Below, in pieces: positions 26,205 through 35,686 of a stretch of DNA of 64,000 nt; positions within the stretch are counted from its first letter, which is position 1, and every line of letters starts with the position of its first letter. The stretch covers positions 1 through 64,000 of the forward strand of contig CAZRVN010000003.1 of assembly GCA_964603595.1 (NCBI GenBank), written 5' to 3'. Source of the stretch: JAQVEM01 sp964603595 (GTDB lineage Bacteria; Actinomycetota; Humimicrobiia; Humimicrobiales; Humimicrobiaceae). The notes below the pieces were generated by a model that had not been told where the DNA came from, ran no database searches, and was given only the letters and a program-made list of their open reading frames with translations. Position numbers and translations under genes: made by a program.

Positions 26205-27404
26205 TTGTTTGATTTAAAAAGTATTATGGAGAAAAATCCCATTATTAATAAAAGATATGCCTGGGCAGAAATAAATTTATCTAATCTTTCCTATAATATC
26301 AGAACAATCAGGTCTCACTCAGCTTCCAAAAATGTCAGGATCATGGCAGTGGTTAAAGCTAGTGCCTACGGACACGGAGCGGTGGAGATTTCGAAGCAGG
26401 CAATAAAAAGTGGAGTATATGCACTGGGGGTGGCACTGGTTGAAGAGGGGGCAGAGTTAAGAAAATCAGGTATTACCGCTCCTATTTATGTGCTGGGTGA
26501 GAGTTCTCCGGAAACGGTAGAAAAAGCTGTAAAAAATAATCTTATCCTATCTGTAAACTCATACAGGTCGGCACAATTTATTTCAAAGGAATGTGACAGA
26601 ATTGGAATGGATACGGGTGTTAATATTAATGTGGATACAGGAATGAATAGGATAGGAATAAATTTTAAGGATGCTCCCGGCCAGATTTCAAAGATTTCCA
26701 TGTTACCAAATTTAAAGCTGGAAAGTATCTCAACGCATTATGCCTGTGCAAGCATCAAGGGGGATTCTTATACACAATTACAGTGGGAGAGGTTTGAAGA
26801 AGCTATAAATAAAGTAAAAGATAATGCAATACCGGTTAAATTTTACCATTGTGCAAATAGCCCGGCTTTTTTTAGATATAAAAGTATGCATCTTGATATG
26901 GTAAGAACAGGAATTTCTATATACGGGCTGAATCCTTATGATTCTGATTATGTTGAGTGGCTTGATCCTGACGTGAGAGAAGCCGTATCAGGTTTGAAGC
27001 CGGTACTCAGTCTTAAAACTAAAATTTCTTTTATAAAAAATGTTCCGGAGGGTTGCTCCATTTCTTACTGTGGAACTTTTAAAACCAGAAGGGCAAGTGT
27101 AATAGCTACAGTACCTGTGGGTTATGCAGATGGTTATTCAAGGTTACTTTCCAATAAGGCACAGGTTTTGATAAATGGAAAATTAGCACCGGTAGTGGGT
27201 AATGTAACAATGGACCAGTTTATGATAGATGTTACAGATGTTGCAGGTAATGGTAATATAAGTGCTGGTGATGAAGTTATTCTGATAGGTGAGTCTGCAG
27301 GGCAAAAAATAACTGCGGAGAATATAGCAAAAATAATGGGCACCATAAATTATGAAGTGGTGTGTATGATTAAAAACAGGATTCCGAGAATATATATAAA
27401 ATAA
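26205..27404 (+). CDS. alr: Alanine racemase
   Basis: PLP enzyme making D-alanine for peptidoglycan. The PLP lysine is in VVKASAYGHG (about residue 51 from the TTG start); the catalytic Tyr lies in SISYCGTF; VDTGMNRIG, RTGISIYG and GYADGYSR are also typical. About 399 residues. The start is either TTG 26205 or ATG 26226; the latter gives MEKNPIINKRYAWAEI and is also plausible. Alr after nnrD again follows actinobacterial order. Confidence 0.95.
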   Translation: MFDLKSIMEKNPIINKRYAWAEINLSNLSYNIRTIRSHSASKNVRIMAVVKASAYGHGAVEISKQAIKSGVYALGVALVEEGAELRKSGITAPIYVLGESSPETVEKAVKNNLILSVNSYRSAQFISKECDRIGMDTGVNINVDTGMNRIGINFKDAPGQISKISMLPNLKLESISTHYACASIKGDSYTQLQWERFEEAINKVKDNAIPVKFYHCANSPAFFRYKSMHLDMVRTGISIYGLNPYDSDYVEWLDPDVREAVSGLKPVLSLKTKISFIKNVPEGCSISYCGTFKTRRASVIATVPVGYADGYSRLLSNKAQVLINGKLAPVVGNVTMDQFMIDVTDVAGNGNISAGDEVILIGESAGQKITAENIAKIMGTINYEVVCMIKNRIPRIYIK

Positions 27405-27491
27405 GGTATATTAAAAAGTATTTTTTATATATTTAAACCAGGAAGTTATTGTTTATAAAATTGCATTATATTAATATACAGGAGAAATTAA

Positions 27492-28079
27492 ATGAAAAAT
27501 AGAAAAAATTATTTAATTTTAAGGTCTTTTTTAACAGCAGCACTTTTATTTATTGCGGCAGTATCTGTAATTGTTAGCGGCTGTACATGTCCGGTGTTTT
27601 CACTTCTTGGAAGACTTACCGGTGTCCAGGTTAGGGCAGGTAAGAATATTGATGAGAGTATTATTGAAAGTGAGCTCATATATCCCGGTTCCACAGCTTT
27701 ATTGCAGGCAGATGGTGATATAAATACAATTATTGAATTGGTTGGTAATTATGGTGCTGTTATATCCAAGAAAGATTTAGCTATTCTGGAGCAGCTACCG
27801 CAGGAGGTAAGAGAGCAGGAGATAAGTGCTACTTTTTATTCAACTGCTGACACCAAAGCAGAAGTTCTGGATTATTATAATTCATTTGAAAGTGAAAATT
27901 GGGATATAATACAAATGCAGGAAGAGCAGCAGAGCAGTGATGAAAATAGGCCGGCTATGCTGGTTGCTTCTGATGGTGAGAAGAAGCAGGCATTTGCACT
28001 GGTTGGAACAGAGAATAATACTTTTATAATATTTCTGGGTTTTGATTTTGAAGCATTATCGGGGTTAGAGAAGCAATAA
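27492..28079 (+). CDS. Predicted lipoprotein, function unknown
   Basis: 195 residues. A lipoprotein signal peptide is clear: basic start MKNRKNYLILR, hydrophobic stretch, then VSGC (Cys near residue 31) as lipobox. The mature part is acidic, with no motif I recognise; a segment TALLQADGDI and STADTKAEVLDYYNSF suggest a compact alpha/beta fold. GGAG precedes the ATG. First of three small secreted or membrane proteins in a row. Confidence 0.7.
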   Translation: MKNRKNYLILRSFLTAALLFIAAVSVIVSGCTCPVFSLLGRLTGVQVRAGKNIDESIIESELIYPGSTALLQADGDINTIIELVGNYGAVISKKDLAILEQLPQEVREQEISATFYSTADTKAEVLDYYNSFESENWDIIQMQEEQQSSDENRPAMLVASDGEKKQAFALVGTENNTFIIFLGFDFEALSGLEKQ

Positions 28080-28186
28080 TAACTTGAGGTACTGTTAATG
28101 GATAAAAGATAAGATGTATATATTGATTATTATATAAAAAAAGAGAGTTTTGTAATAAAAAAAAGTTTTTATTAGATGGTTTTATA

Positions 28187-28630
28187 ATGAAAAAATTTTT
28201 AATATTTGGAATGCTTACGGTATTTACCCTGGGTTTTATTCTTTCTGGATGTTCTGGAGTTAGTGAAGAAGTGATTTCTTTTGCTGATAGTGCTACGGAA
28301 GATTTTTTGGTTGCTCTGAACAATGGAAATTATGGAAGTTACAAAAAAGACCTTGATGGCGGAATGCTCCAGGCAGTGCCGGAGGAAGAGTTCATGAAAC
28401 TTTCTTCGTACCTGCATGATACTGTAGGCGAATATATACCGGATTCAAAAGAGATGACAGCATCGGGAATTCAAAAAGGGATGGATGTAGTTGTTTACCA
28501 GGCTGATTATACAGAGGAAGATGAAAAGGTAAGGGTTACCATTGTTATTTCTAAAAACACGGATGGAGATTATAAGATATCAGGTTCATGGTTTGACTCT
28601 CCGGGAATCAGAGAGAAAGAGTACCAGTAA
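28187..28630 (+). CDS. Predicted lipoprotein, DUF3887-like
   Basis: 147 residues with a lipobox LSGC at about residue 22. The mature domain (FADSATEDFLVALNNGNYGSYKKDL, then a beta-rich end DYKISGSWF) resembles DUF3887/NTF2-like lipoproteins of unknown function. Separate small transcription unit or co-transcribed with the previous lipoprotein, 107 bases upstream. Confidence 0.65.
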   Translation: MKKFLIFGMLTVFTLGFILSGCSGVSEEVISFADSATEDFLVALNNGNYGSYKKDLDGGMLQAVPEEEFMKLSSYLHDTVGEYIPDSKEMTASGIQKGMDVVVYQADYTEEDEKVRVTIVISKNTDGDYKISGSWFDSPGIREKEYQ

Positions 28631-28750
28631 TTTTTTTTAAAAAAGTATGGATTGATTTTTTTTAAAATTTTATAATAACAGCTTATAAAGAAATATTTTT
28701 TAAATCAATAATTGATAAGAAAACTAATAATTTATGGAAAGTGAGGGGTA

Positions 28751-29125
28751 ATGAAAAAAATATTGTCATGGAGTAGTCTTTTATTATTTGCATCGGCATT
28801 AATGATGGGTGCCAGCTGTACTGAGGAAGAAGCTATCGAAGGAGTGGTTGGTGGTACGGCTGTTTCAATGTTTGCAGGTATATGGATATGTGTAGCAGTT
28901 ATTGGAGGATTAATAGGGCTGTTTTTCTTTGTAATATGGATTATTGCTCTGGTTGATTGTACAAGAAGAAAACCAGAGGAGTTCCCGGCTGGTACAGGTG
29001 GAGAAAATGCCAAGACCCTATGGCTGGTAATTCTTATTGTAACTTTCTTTGTAACCCAGTTAAATGGTATTGCTGCGATTGTTTATTATTTTATGGTTAT
29101 GAAGAAAAAACCTATTAAAAGGTAG
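28751..29125 (+). CDS. Small membrane protein with PLDc_N-like segment
   Basis: 124 residues. The N-terminus looks like a lipoprotein signal (MMGASC near residue 23). Two further hydrophobic segments follow: AGIWICVAVIGGLIGLFFFV and the region from WLVILIVTFFV to YYFMV. The loop IIALVDCTRRKPEEF between them resembles the phospholipase-D-nuclease N-terminal (PLDc_N) helical hairpin, a membrane module without catalytic residues. GTGAGGGG before the ATG. Role unknown; perhaps a cell-envelope or stress protein. Confidence 0.6.
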   Translation: MKKILSWSSLLLFASALMMGASCTEEEAIEGVVGGTAVSMFAGIWICVAVIGGLIGLFFFVIWIIALVDCTRRKPEEFPAGTGGENAKTLWLVILIVTFFVTQLNGIAAIVYYFMVMKKKPIKR

Positions 29126-29185
29126 CAAGGATTATTAAATTCATAAGAACGTTGTTCAGCGTTGATTACATATAAATTATAACCG

Positions 29186-29213
29186 GCAGGTTTATATTAT
29201 CTGATAAACCTGC
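29186..29213. terminator. Terminator-like hairpin between convergent genes
   Basis: GCAGGTTTAT (29186-29195) and ATAAACCTGC (29204-29213) form a perfect ten-base stem with an eight-base loop. A smaller stem TGCATT/AATGCA follows at 29211-29225, and then a T-run. It lies between the ends of the plus-strand gene at 29125 and the minus-strand gene at 29247, so it could serve both. Confidence 0.55.
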
Positions 29214-29246
29214 ATTGATAATGCAGCGGTTTTTAGGTGGCTGTAT

Positions 29247-29450
29247 CTATTTCTGACTGAGATTTTTTCTGGAGGTAAATTCATTAATTAAATTTGAAAC
29301 CGAAGGGGGAATAATATCTTTTTGCTTTAAGATGCCCATTATATTTTTTGGGCCTACCTTTTTTACAAAGTAACCTGCGATTGCCCCTATTATCGCTCCA
29401 CCTATTACAAAATAGGTAATGGTCTTATCAAATTTTTTTTCTGAGCTCAT
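29247..29450 (-). CDS. Small single-pass membrane protein
   Basis: 67 residues: charged start MSSEKKFDKT, one glycine-rich membrane helix (YFVIGGAIIGAIAGYFV), then a basic/polar tail. GGAGGTTAG lies upstream on the minus strand. The helix resembles YtxH-type small envelope proteins, but the match is too short to name it. Divergent from the transporter gene at 29618. Confidence 0.55.
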   Translation of the reverse strand: MSSEKKFDKTITYFVIGGAIIGAIAGYFVKKVGPKNIMGILKQKDIIPPSVSNLINEFTSRKNLSQK

Positions 29451-29509
29451 CAGATGCTAACCTCCGTAAATTTATAAGTATTAATATTTTAATTTTTTAT
29501 AGTAACTCG

Positions 29510-29547
29510 AGAGCTTATATGTTTAAATCTTTTATATTGTAAGCTCT
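29510..29547 (+). other. Hairpin in the leader of the queuosine transporter gene
   Basis: AGAGCTTA (29510-29517) and TAAGCTCT (29540-29547) form a perfect eight-base stem with a 22-base loop, 70 bases before the start at 29618. It is not followed by a T-run. It does not match the preQ1-I riboswitch pattern. It could be an operator or leader structure. Confidence 0.35.
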
Positions 29548-29617
29548 ATATTATTATAATAATAGAATAGCAATAATAAAAAAACAAATAAAAAAATTTA
29601 TAAAACTGGAGCAGTAA

Positions 29618-30319
29618 ATGAATTTTAATCCAGAACAAAAATCTGTTACACCGGAAAGATTTAAATATTTTGACCTGATAACGGGTCTTTTTGTTGCAGT
29701 GCTGCTTATTTCAAATATCGCTTCGTCAAAAATTGTAGATATATGGAAATTTACTTTTGATGGCGGGACAATCCTTTTCCCTCTTTCTTATATCTTCGGG
29801 GACATATTAACTGAAGTGTATGGATACAAGAGGAGCAGGAGGGTTATATGGATAGGATTCTTCTGTGCGATTCTGATGTCTTTTACTCTTGGACTGATAG
29901 GTTTGATTAAACCTGCCAGCGGGTGGGAATACCAGGAAGCGTATATGAATATACTGGGGCAGACTCCCAGGATTGTTACTGCTTCTCTAATTGCTTACTT
30001 TGCAGGAGAATTCTCAAACTCTTATGTGCTTGCAAAAATGAAAGTTCTTACGAAAGGTAAATGGCTTTTTACAAGGACTATAGGTTCCACTATAGTAGGT
30101 GAGGGAATAGACACTATTATTTTTGTGCTTATTGCATTTCTGGGTGTATATGATAACAGTATGGTTATACTTATAATTATTTCCAATTATATATTTAAAG
30201 TTTCCCTTGAAATTTTATTTACTCCTATTACATATAAGATTGTAGGTTCTCTGAAAAAAACAGAAAAGGTTGACTGGTTTGATTATAAAACGAACTTTAA
30301 CCCATTTCTTTTTTCCTGA
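29618..30319 (+). CDS. yhhQ: Queuosine precursor transporter (YhhQ/VUT family)
   Basis: Integral membrane protein of 233 residues with about six hydrophobic segments. The family signature is clear: LLISNIASSKIV, FPLSYIFGDILTEVYGYKRSRRVIW, GEFSNSYVLAKMKV, TRTIGSTIVGEGIDTIIF and SNYIFKVSLEILFTPITY. The family imports preQ0 or preQ1 for queuosine in tRNA, so the organism probably salvages rather than makes the precursor. GGAG precedes the ATG; the leader has a hairpin. Confidence 0.9.
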   Translation: MNFNPEQKSVTPERFKYFDLITGLFVAVLLISNIASSKIVDIWKFTFDGGTILFPLSYIFGDILTEVYGYKRSRRVIWIGFFCAILMSFTLGLIGLIKPASGWEYQEAYMNILGQTPRIVTASLIAYFAGEFSNSYVLAKMKVLTKGKWLFTRTIGSTIVGEGIDTIIFVLIAFLGVYDNSMVILIIISNYIFKVSLEILFTPITYKIVGSLKKTEKVDWFDYKTNFNPFLFS

Positions 30320-30333
30320 CATGCTGATATAAC

Positions 30334-31209
30334 TCAGTCAACTTCCGGCCGAGGGTAGCGGTAGTGACCGATTATTTCATATTCCTGGAGTACATCAACT
30401 TCTTTAAGGGTATTAGTTTCAGGATAAATCATAATCACCAGGGGGATGCCATTTTCACTGGTATGACGGGAAATAAATCCGCCACGGTCTTTATCATGGT
30501 TATCTTCATCAAAACGGAAATAAACTATGTCGCCTGCCTGCCAAAGATAATCACGGTTTTCGTCATTTAAGTCATATTCATGGGGAAGCGTTGTTAAAGC
30601 ATTACGGCTAAAAAACTTTTCCTGGAAAATAACATCTCTGAAATCAATATATTTTATTGGTGTTTTCCTGCCCTTACTGTCCAGTGGATAATCTTCTTTA
30701 TGCTCAATCATGTCTTTATACATTAACTCCATAAGGTCGTAACCACAGTTATTTAAAGTTATTGATATTACATCAGTTGAGACCCACACATTGTTATCAG
30801 GATAACCGGTGCCGGGAAAGACCTGATATCCATATTCTATATCTTCTTCTAATAATTCAAGGGCTTTAAGAACAATATCTTTCTGAACTTCACTTAATTC
30901 GTTGTTTGCTGTTTCAGTAGATAAATTTTGGGATTCATCTGTTTCAGTTTCAGAATCTTCTACTGCACCGGACATGTCGGTGTCTTCAGGATTTTCCAGT
31001 GATGTTTCTCTGCGGGTTATATCAAGGGTCAGCTCCCAGATAGGAAAATTTATTTTAGAAACAAAAAGGTCATCAGGGAGTTTAAATGTCTTCTCCAGGT
31101 AACAGGATTTTAGAGCCAGTACCTGAAGAAGGGCTATTATTATAATGACATATATGAAATATCTATAATTTATATTCCTTCTGGATTGTTTTCTTATCTT
31201 ATGTTCCAT
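30334..31209 (-). CDS. DUF1287-family membrane-anchored protein, degenerate
   Basis: 291 residues: basic N-terminus, one membrane helix (about residues 18-36), an acidic Ser/Thr/Glu-rich linker (about 75-105), then a DUF1287 domain. Family landmarks visible are YPDNNVWVSTDVI, DLMELMYKDM, KYIDFRDV, WQAGDIVYF and EIIGHYRYP. Against my memory of the family (VCTDVV, IDHRRV, HIGIVSD, VIHNIG), the cysteine is Ser, and the histidines are replaced (IDFRDV, RGGFISR, VIMIYP). If those residues form a papain-like active site, this copy cannot be a standard enzyme. The fold call is firm, the inactivity is inference. Confidence 0.75.
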   Translation of the reverse strand: MEHKIRKQSRRNINYRYFIYVIIIIALLQVLALKSCYLEKTFKLPDDLFVSKINFPIWELTLDITRRETSLENPEDTDMSGAVEDSETETDESQNLSTETANNELSEVQKDIVLKALELLEEDIEYGYQVFPGTGYPDNNVWVSTDVISITLNNCGYDLMELMYKDMIEHKEDYPLDSKGRKTPIKYIDFRDVIFQEKFFSRNALTTLPHEYDLNDENRDYLWQAGDIVYFRFDEDNHDKDRGGFISRHTSENGIPLVIMIYPETNTLKEVDVLQEYEIIGHYRYPRPEVD

Positions 31210-31448
31210 ACTTAGATATATTATATTAAAAATAAAATAAATATAAGAGGGCTTATTGTTTTTTTAAAAGGTGGAAAGTATGCTGTAATTATTATAATAT
31301 ATTTAAAATTGGAGATTTTTTGAGTTTTATTATTTACAAACCCTTTTACGGGCAAGTATACCCGGACAGGTATAATAAAATTTAAATATTGTAACCGGGA
31401 ATTAGAAATCAGAAAATTACAAAATAGATTGGTGAGGTGCAAAGAGAG

Positions 31449-31844
31449 ATGTCTGTAAAGCAATTAACTGTTTTTATGGAAAATCAGTCGGGAAGGCTGG
31501 CAAAAGTAACCAGAATTTTAAAGGAGCGGGATATAAATTTACTGGGGTTTTCCACGACTGAGGCAAAAGACTATGGTGTGCTCAGGCTGGTGGTTTCTAA
31601 TGTTAGGGCTGCCCGTAAAGCACTTAAAGATGCCGGTTTCACAACTCATATGGTAGATGTTATATGTATTGAAATTGAAGACAGGCCGGGTGAGCTTTAT
31701 AGAATTCTTGATATAATGGCAAGAGAAGGCGTAAATATAGATTATATATATGTAATTACAGGGACAAGGATAGTTATGAATGTTGCTGACATAGCCAGAA
31801 CTGAAGAAGCCCTGAAAAAAAATAATATCAAGCTCTGCCATTGA
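31449..31844 (+). CDS. Tandem ACT-domain protein
   Basis: 131 residues forming two ACT domains: KQLTVFMENQSGRLAKVTRI with DINLLGFST, and VDVICIEIEDRPGELYRIL with VNIDYIYV. Such pairs bind amino acids and regulate enzymes or transporters. ATG 31449 is chosen over an in-frame GTG at 31437, which overlaps the ribosome-binding region. It is 175 bases upstream of cysK on the same strand, so it may sense cysteine or a relative, but this is only context. Confidence 0.85.
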   Translation: MSVKQLTVFMENQSGRLAKVTRILKERDINLLGFSTTEAKDYGVLRLVVSNVRAARKALKDAGFTTHMVDVICIEIEDRPGELYRILDIMAREGVNIDYIYVITGTRIVMNVADIARTEEALKKNNIKLCH

Positions 31845-32019
31845 TTAAATAAGAAGAACTGTAAGAATTTTTTAAAAGTGTACCTGTAAAAAAGTATTAA
31901 TATGGTAGTATATCGTTTATTATTCATGATATTGCAGGGCACTTTAAGACTGGCTTTAGACATGGATAATAGCATCTTTCTTTTTATTGTTTATCTTAAT
32001 ACAGCACGGAGGATAAATT

Positions 32020-32946
32020 ATGGGTAAAATTTTTAACGATATAACTGAGACAACAGGTAATACTCCTCTTGTAAGGATAAACAGGCTGGCAGAAGGAACA
32101 AATGCTACAGTTCTTGCCAAGATAGAGTCATTTAATCCCCTTTCAAGTATAAAGGACAGAATCGGGGTTTCAATGATTAAAGCTGCTGAAGACAGGGGAT
32201 TAATAAATAAAAATACGGTGATAGTAGAAGCAACCAGTGGAAATACAGGTGTTTCACTGGCTTTTGTATGTGCTGCAAAAGGATACAGATTAATCCTTAC
32301 TATGCCTGATACAATGAGCCAGGAACGAAAAAAACTTCTTGCTGTTTTTGGAGCTGAACTTGTCCTTACTGACGGCTCCAGGGGAATGAAAGGTGCGCTA
32401 GAGGAAGCAGAGAGAATTCAGAAGAAGATTAAAAACAGCTTTATGCCACAGCAGTTTAATAACCCTGAAAATCCCGGGATTCACCGCAAGACTACAGTTG
32501 AGGAGATATGGAATGATACTGACGGAAATGTTGATATATTTATTTCGGGAGTAGGAACCGGAGGGACAATTACTGGTGTAGGCGAGGCATTAAAGAGCAA
32601 AAAACCTTCTATAAAAGTAGTAGCGGTTGAGCCTTCCGGCTCGCCTGTTCTTTCGGGAGGCAAGCCGGGGAATCATAAAATACAGGGTATTGGAGCAGGA
32701 TTTATTCCGGAAGTACTGAATGTAGATATAATTGATGAGGTTATAGTGGTTTCGGACGAGGATGCAGTGGTTATGGCCCGCAGGATAATAAGAGAAGAAG
32801 GAATCCTTACGGGTATATCGGGTGGTGCTGCAATGTGGGCTACATTAAAGGTAGCAAGACGCAGGGAATCAGAATATAAAAATATTGTAGTTATCTTACC
32901 GGACACAGGAGAAAGATATATTTCCACGTGGTTGTTTGGTAAGTGA
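32020..32946 (+). CDS. cysK: Cysteine synthase (O-acetylserine sulfhydrylase)
   Basis: PLP enzyme making cysteine from O-acetylserine and sulfide. 308 residues. PLP lysine in [12 protein letters not shown], the substrate loop [13 protein letters not shown], phosphate loop [13 protein letters not shown] and [21 protein letters not shown] precedes the ATG. No serine acetyltransferase (cysE) lies in the window. Confidence 0.96.
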   Translation: MGKIFNDITETTGNTPLVRINRLAEGTNATVLAKIESFNPLSSIKDRIGVSMIKAAEDRGLINKNTVIVEATSGNTGVSLAFVCAAKGYRLILTMPDTMSQERKKLLAVFGAELVLTDGSRGMKGALEEAERIQKKIKNSFMPQQFNNPENPGIHRKTTVEEIWNDTDGNVDIFISGVGTGGTITGVGEALKSKKPSIKVVAVEPSGSPVLSGGKPGNHKIQGIGAGFIPEVLNVDIIDEVIVVSDEDAVVMARRIIREEGILTGISGGAAMWATLKVARRRESEYKNIVVILPDTGERYISTWLFGK

Positions 32947-32968
32947 TATTCTTAATCTTTTTTTAATG

Positions 32969-32980
32969 TGCATATATGCA
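32969..32980. repeat. 12-base perfect palindrome after cysK
   Basis: TGCATATATGCA, 23 bases after the cysK stop and following a T-run. It lies between cysK and the convergent transglycosylase gene. It is too short and AT-rich to be a sure terminator. Confidence 0.3.
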
Positions 32981-33101
32981 GTGTTTACATGAAAGAACTA
33001 GAAAAATTAGAATCAAATAGGGTAATTACCAGAGAAAATCACACCTGTATAATTTCTAAACAATAATTTTAGAAAATGGCATAAGTAAGGCAAATATATT
33101 T

Positions 33102-35468
33102 TTATTCTGTATATAACATCTGATAGAAATAGTAATGTCCCATAACTCTTTTTATATATTCTCTTGATTGTTCATAGGAAATGCTCTCTATGAATTCATC
33201 TATGTCCTGGCTCCCTCTGTTAGAAACCCAGCCGCTCATCCTACCCGGCCCGCCGTTATATGCACCAAGACAGTAAAACTTATTCTGGCTGAAGTTATCC
33301 AGTTGCTGCCTGAGGTAAAAAGTACCCATCTTTATATTTGTTTCCGGGTCAAGAAGCATACTGACATCGAAATCCAGGATGTCTATCTGTCCGGCAATGC
33401 CCTCTCCTGTTGAAGGCATAATCTGCATAAGACCCCGGGCTCCTGCGTATGAAATTGCATCAGGCATAAAATTACTTTCCTGCCTGATCACTGCCAGAGT
33501 GAAAAGCGGGTCAAGGTTGTACTGATTGCTGTATTCCCTGACAATGTCTTTATAACCATAAGGGTAATAAAGGTAATAAATATAATCAATGTAGTGTTCA
33601 TCCAGTTCAGATTTTAATTTTTTGAGATTCTTTCCAATTATATTAATTGAGCTTGAATAATTATTGGATTCTAAAAACAGGGTTGCTATTTCAATAGTGC
33701 TTTCAGGGTTTTCCTCAAGTTCACTGTTTGCAGCTTTTATTTCCAGTGACGCACTATTAAAAAATTCCAGGTTTAAAAGTTCAATGGCTTTATTTATGTG
33801 GCTTACGCCGCCCTCTTTATCAATTGTTGAATCCGTATTTAATTGGGTATCCTCTTCAGGTGTATAAGACAAGTCAGGAATTATGATTGAAGAGCCAGAA
33901 TTTTCAGGGTTTAATTCATTATTTACTTTTTTTATATCGGCATTTATCCCCATTTGTTCAAGCATATCGCTGGAAGCAAAAGTGTAGTAGGAATATGAGC
34001 ATAAATCTATTATTTCTTTATATAATTCGGCTGCCATATCATCTTCTCCAAGATTCTGGCAGCACTTTGCCTGCCAGAATAATCCTTTTTCTTCAAGCGA
34101 GGTGCCCTTATAAGAAGATGAATAACTGGAGAATGTTGCCTTTGCAGAACCATAATCACCTGACCTGTATTGTATTAAACCAAGTTCCCATAATGCTTCA
34201 GGCAGCTTATCACCGCTTGGATACTCTGCAGGAATTCTTTTAAAATATACAGCTGAATTTGTAAAATCTTCCCTTAAAGAATATATCCTCCCGATTCTGT
34301 AGAGGGCATCGTCACTGAAATTACTGGAAGGAAATAAATTTAAAAGTTTTTTATAATATGAGATGGCCTCATCATCCCTGCCCAGATTGGTAAGAGCCAT
34401 ACCTTTATAGTATAAACTGTCATCGGCAAACATACCCGAGGGGTTCTTTTCGTATGATGAAGTAAGGTATTCTTTTGACTGGCTGTAATCACGCAGTCTA
34501 TAATAACACATTCCTATTTTAAATAGTGTCTTGCTGTGTAGCAAAAGGGATAAATTGTTTAAATAATCTTCCGTTAGAATCGTGTTATACTCATCAAGGG
34601 CACTCTGGTAATTATAGTAATTGTAAAAAATATCGCCTCTGTTATAAAGCTGGCTTGCAGTAGGAATAAATTGCTCTGCTACTCCTTCCGTAGAAAGTCT
34701 GTTTAAATTATCCAGGGCGATTTCTGAATATTCATTAAGGGGGAATTTAAGCCATATTTCTTCATAATTTTTGAAAGCATCTGTTTTTTTGTCGTTCTTT
34801 TCCTGGCAGGAAGCAAGCTGGAACAAGCAGTAGGGTAAGTAAGAAGAATCAGGAAAATTAGTGAGGAAATTTTCATATTTATTTTCAGCAGTTATATAAA
34901 TTTCTTTAATATAAAATATATCAGCGTATTCAATACTTGCTTTTTCCGCCCATATGCTGTTTGGATAATTATTTATTAATTTTAAGTAATATTCCTCAGC
35001 CCTGCTGTATTTTTCCTGCATAAGAAGGCTCTTTGCCATATAATAAAAAACATGGTCCTGCAGGATGATATAACTGTCCTTGATTTTATTTAAGTAATAT
35101 TCGGCGATAAAGTAGGATTCATCTTCAAAAAAGTTTATAGCCTCGGTAAAATAGGACCTCATTTCTTCGATATTTGTATTTTCAGCAATATCAGTTGAGG
35201 TATTAAGTTCCTCTAAATCTGATGAGTTATCTTTATTAGAAAGATCCTGTTCCTTTTCATCGCTTGAATTCTGTTCTTTGCCGGCAATTTCTTCGTTCTC
35301 TTCTCCAGCAGAATCATTTTCTTGAGATGAATCTCCGGTTTCCCCACCGAATTTAAATCCAAAGAATTCAAAGTCTACTTTACTGCATGCCTGATTTATA
35401 AATATCAGAAGGCAGATAAGAATTACTGATATAAAGAGAGCAGTGTTCTTAACATATTTATTCTTCAT
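33102..35468 (-). CDS. TPR lipoprotein with lytic transglycosylase domain
   Basis: 788 residues. An N-terminal hydrophobic stretch ending NQAC suggests a lipoprotein. Residues about 40-100 are acidic and Ser/Asn-rich. Then many tetratricopeptide-like repeats, for example AEEYYLKLINNYPNSIWAEKA, DEAISYYKKLLNLFPSSNFSDDALYRIG and SAVYFKRIPAEYPSGDKLPEALW. The C-terminal SLT domain has the catalytic Glu in AVIRQESNFMP, then SYAGARGLMQIMPSTG and LGAYNGGPGRM. It should cleave peptidoglycan at the cell surface, like Slt70, whose helical ring plays a similar role to the repeats. Long and fully intact. Confidence 0.9.
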   Translation of the reverse strand: MKNKYVKNTALFISVILICLLIFINQACSKVDFEFFGFKFGGETGDSSQENDSAGEENEEIAGKEQNSSDEKEQDLSNKDNSSDLEELNTSTDIAENTNIEEMRSYFTEAINFFEDESYFIAEYYLNKIKDSYIILQDHVFYYMAKSLLMQEKYSRAEEYYLKLINNYPNSIWAEKASIEYADIFYIKEIYITAENKYENFLTNFPDSSYLPYCLFQLASCQEKNDKKTDAFKNYEEIWLKFPLNEYSEIALDNLNRLSTEGVAEQFIPTASQLYNRGDIFYNYYNYQSALDEYNTILTEDYLNNLSLLLHSKTLFKIGMCYYRLRDYSQSKEYLTSSYEKNPSGMFADDSLYYKGMALTNLGRDDEAISYYKKLLNLFPSSNFSDDALYRIGRIYSLREDFTNSAVYFKRIPAEYPSGDKLPEALWELGLIQYRSGDYGSAKATFSSYSSSYKGTSLEEKGLFWQAKCCQNLGEDDMAAELYKEIIDLCSYSYYTFASSDMLEQMGINADIKKVNNELNPENSGSSIIIPDLSYTPEEDTQLNTDSTIDKEGGVSHINKAIELLNLEFFNSASLEIKAANSELEENPESTIEIATLFLESNNYSSSINIIGKNLKKLKSELDEHYIDYIYYLYYPYGYKDIVREYSNQYNLDPLFTLAVIRQESNFMPDAISYAGARGLMQIMPSTGEGIAGQIDILDFDVSMLLDPETNIKMGTFYLRQQLDNFSQNKFYCLGAYNGGPGRMSGWVSNRGSQDIDEFIESISYEQSREYIKRVMGHYYFYQMLYTE

Positions 35469-35506
35469 AGAATTATAAATAATCTTTCTGGTAAAAAAGA
35501 TTTTAC

Positions 35507-35528
35507 TTTACAAAGTCCTTATTGTAAA
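35507..35528. promoter_or_regulatory. Inverted repeat between divergent genes
   Basis: TTTACAA (35507-35513) and TTGTAAA (35522-35528) form a perfect seven-base inverted repeat with an eight-base spacer, 39 bases upstream of the transglycosylase start and in the intergenic region shared with the divergent patatin gene. The arrangement suits a dimeric operator, but AT-rich inverted repeats arise easily. Confidence 0.3.
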
Positions 35529-35686
35529 TAAAGCTGATTGTATGTTGCTGGCGGCATTAGAGAATAAGAAATATAATTGTATTAATGTTTATTTAAGAAG
35601 ATAATAAGATTAAAACAAAATTTCTAAAAAGTTTTAGTATTTTTTACAATCTAAATTATTGGATTTATGTAAGGAAGGGTAATTAA

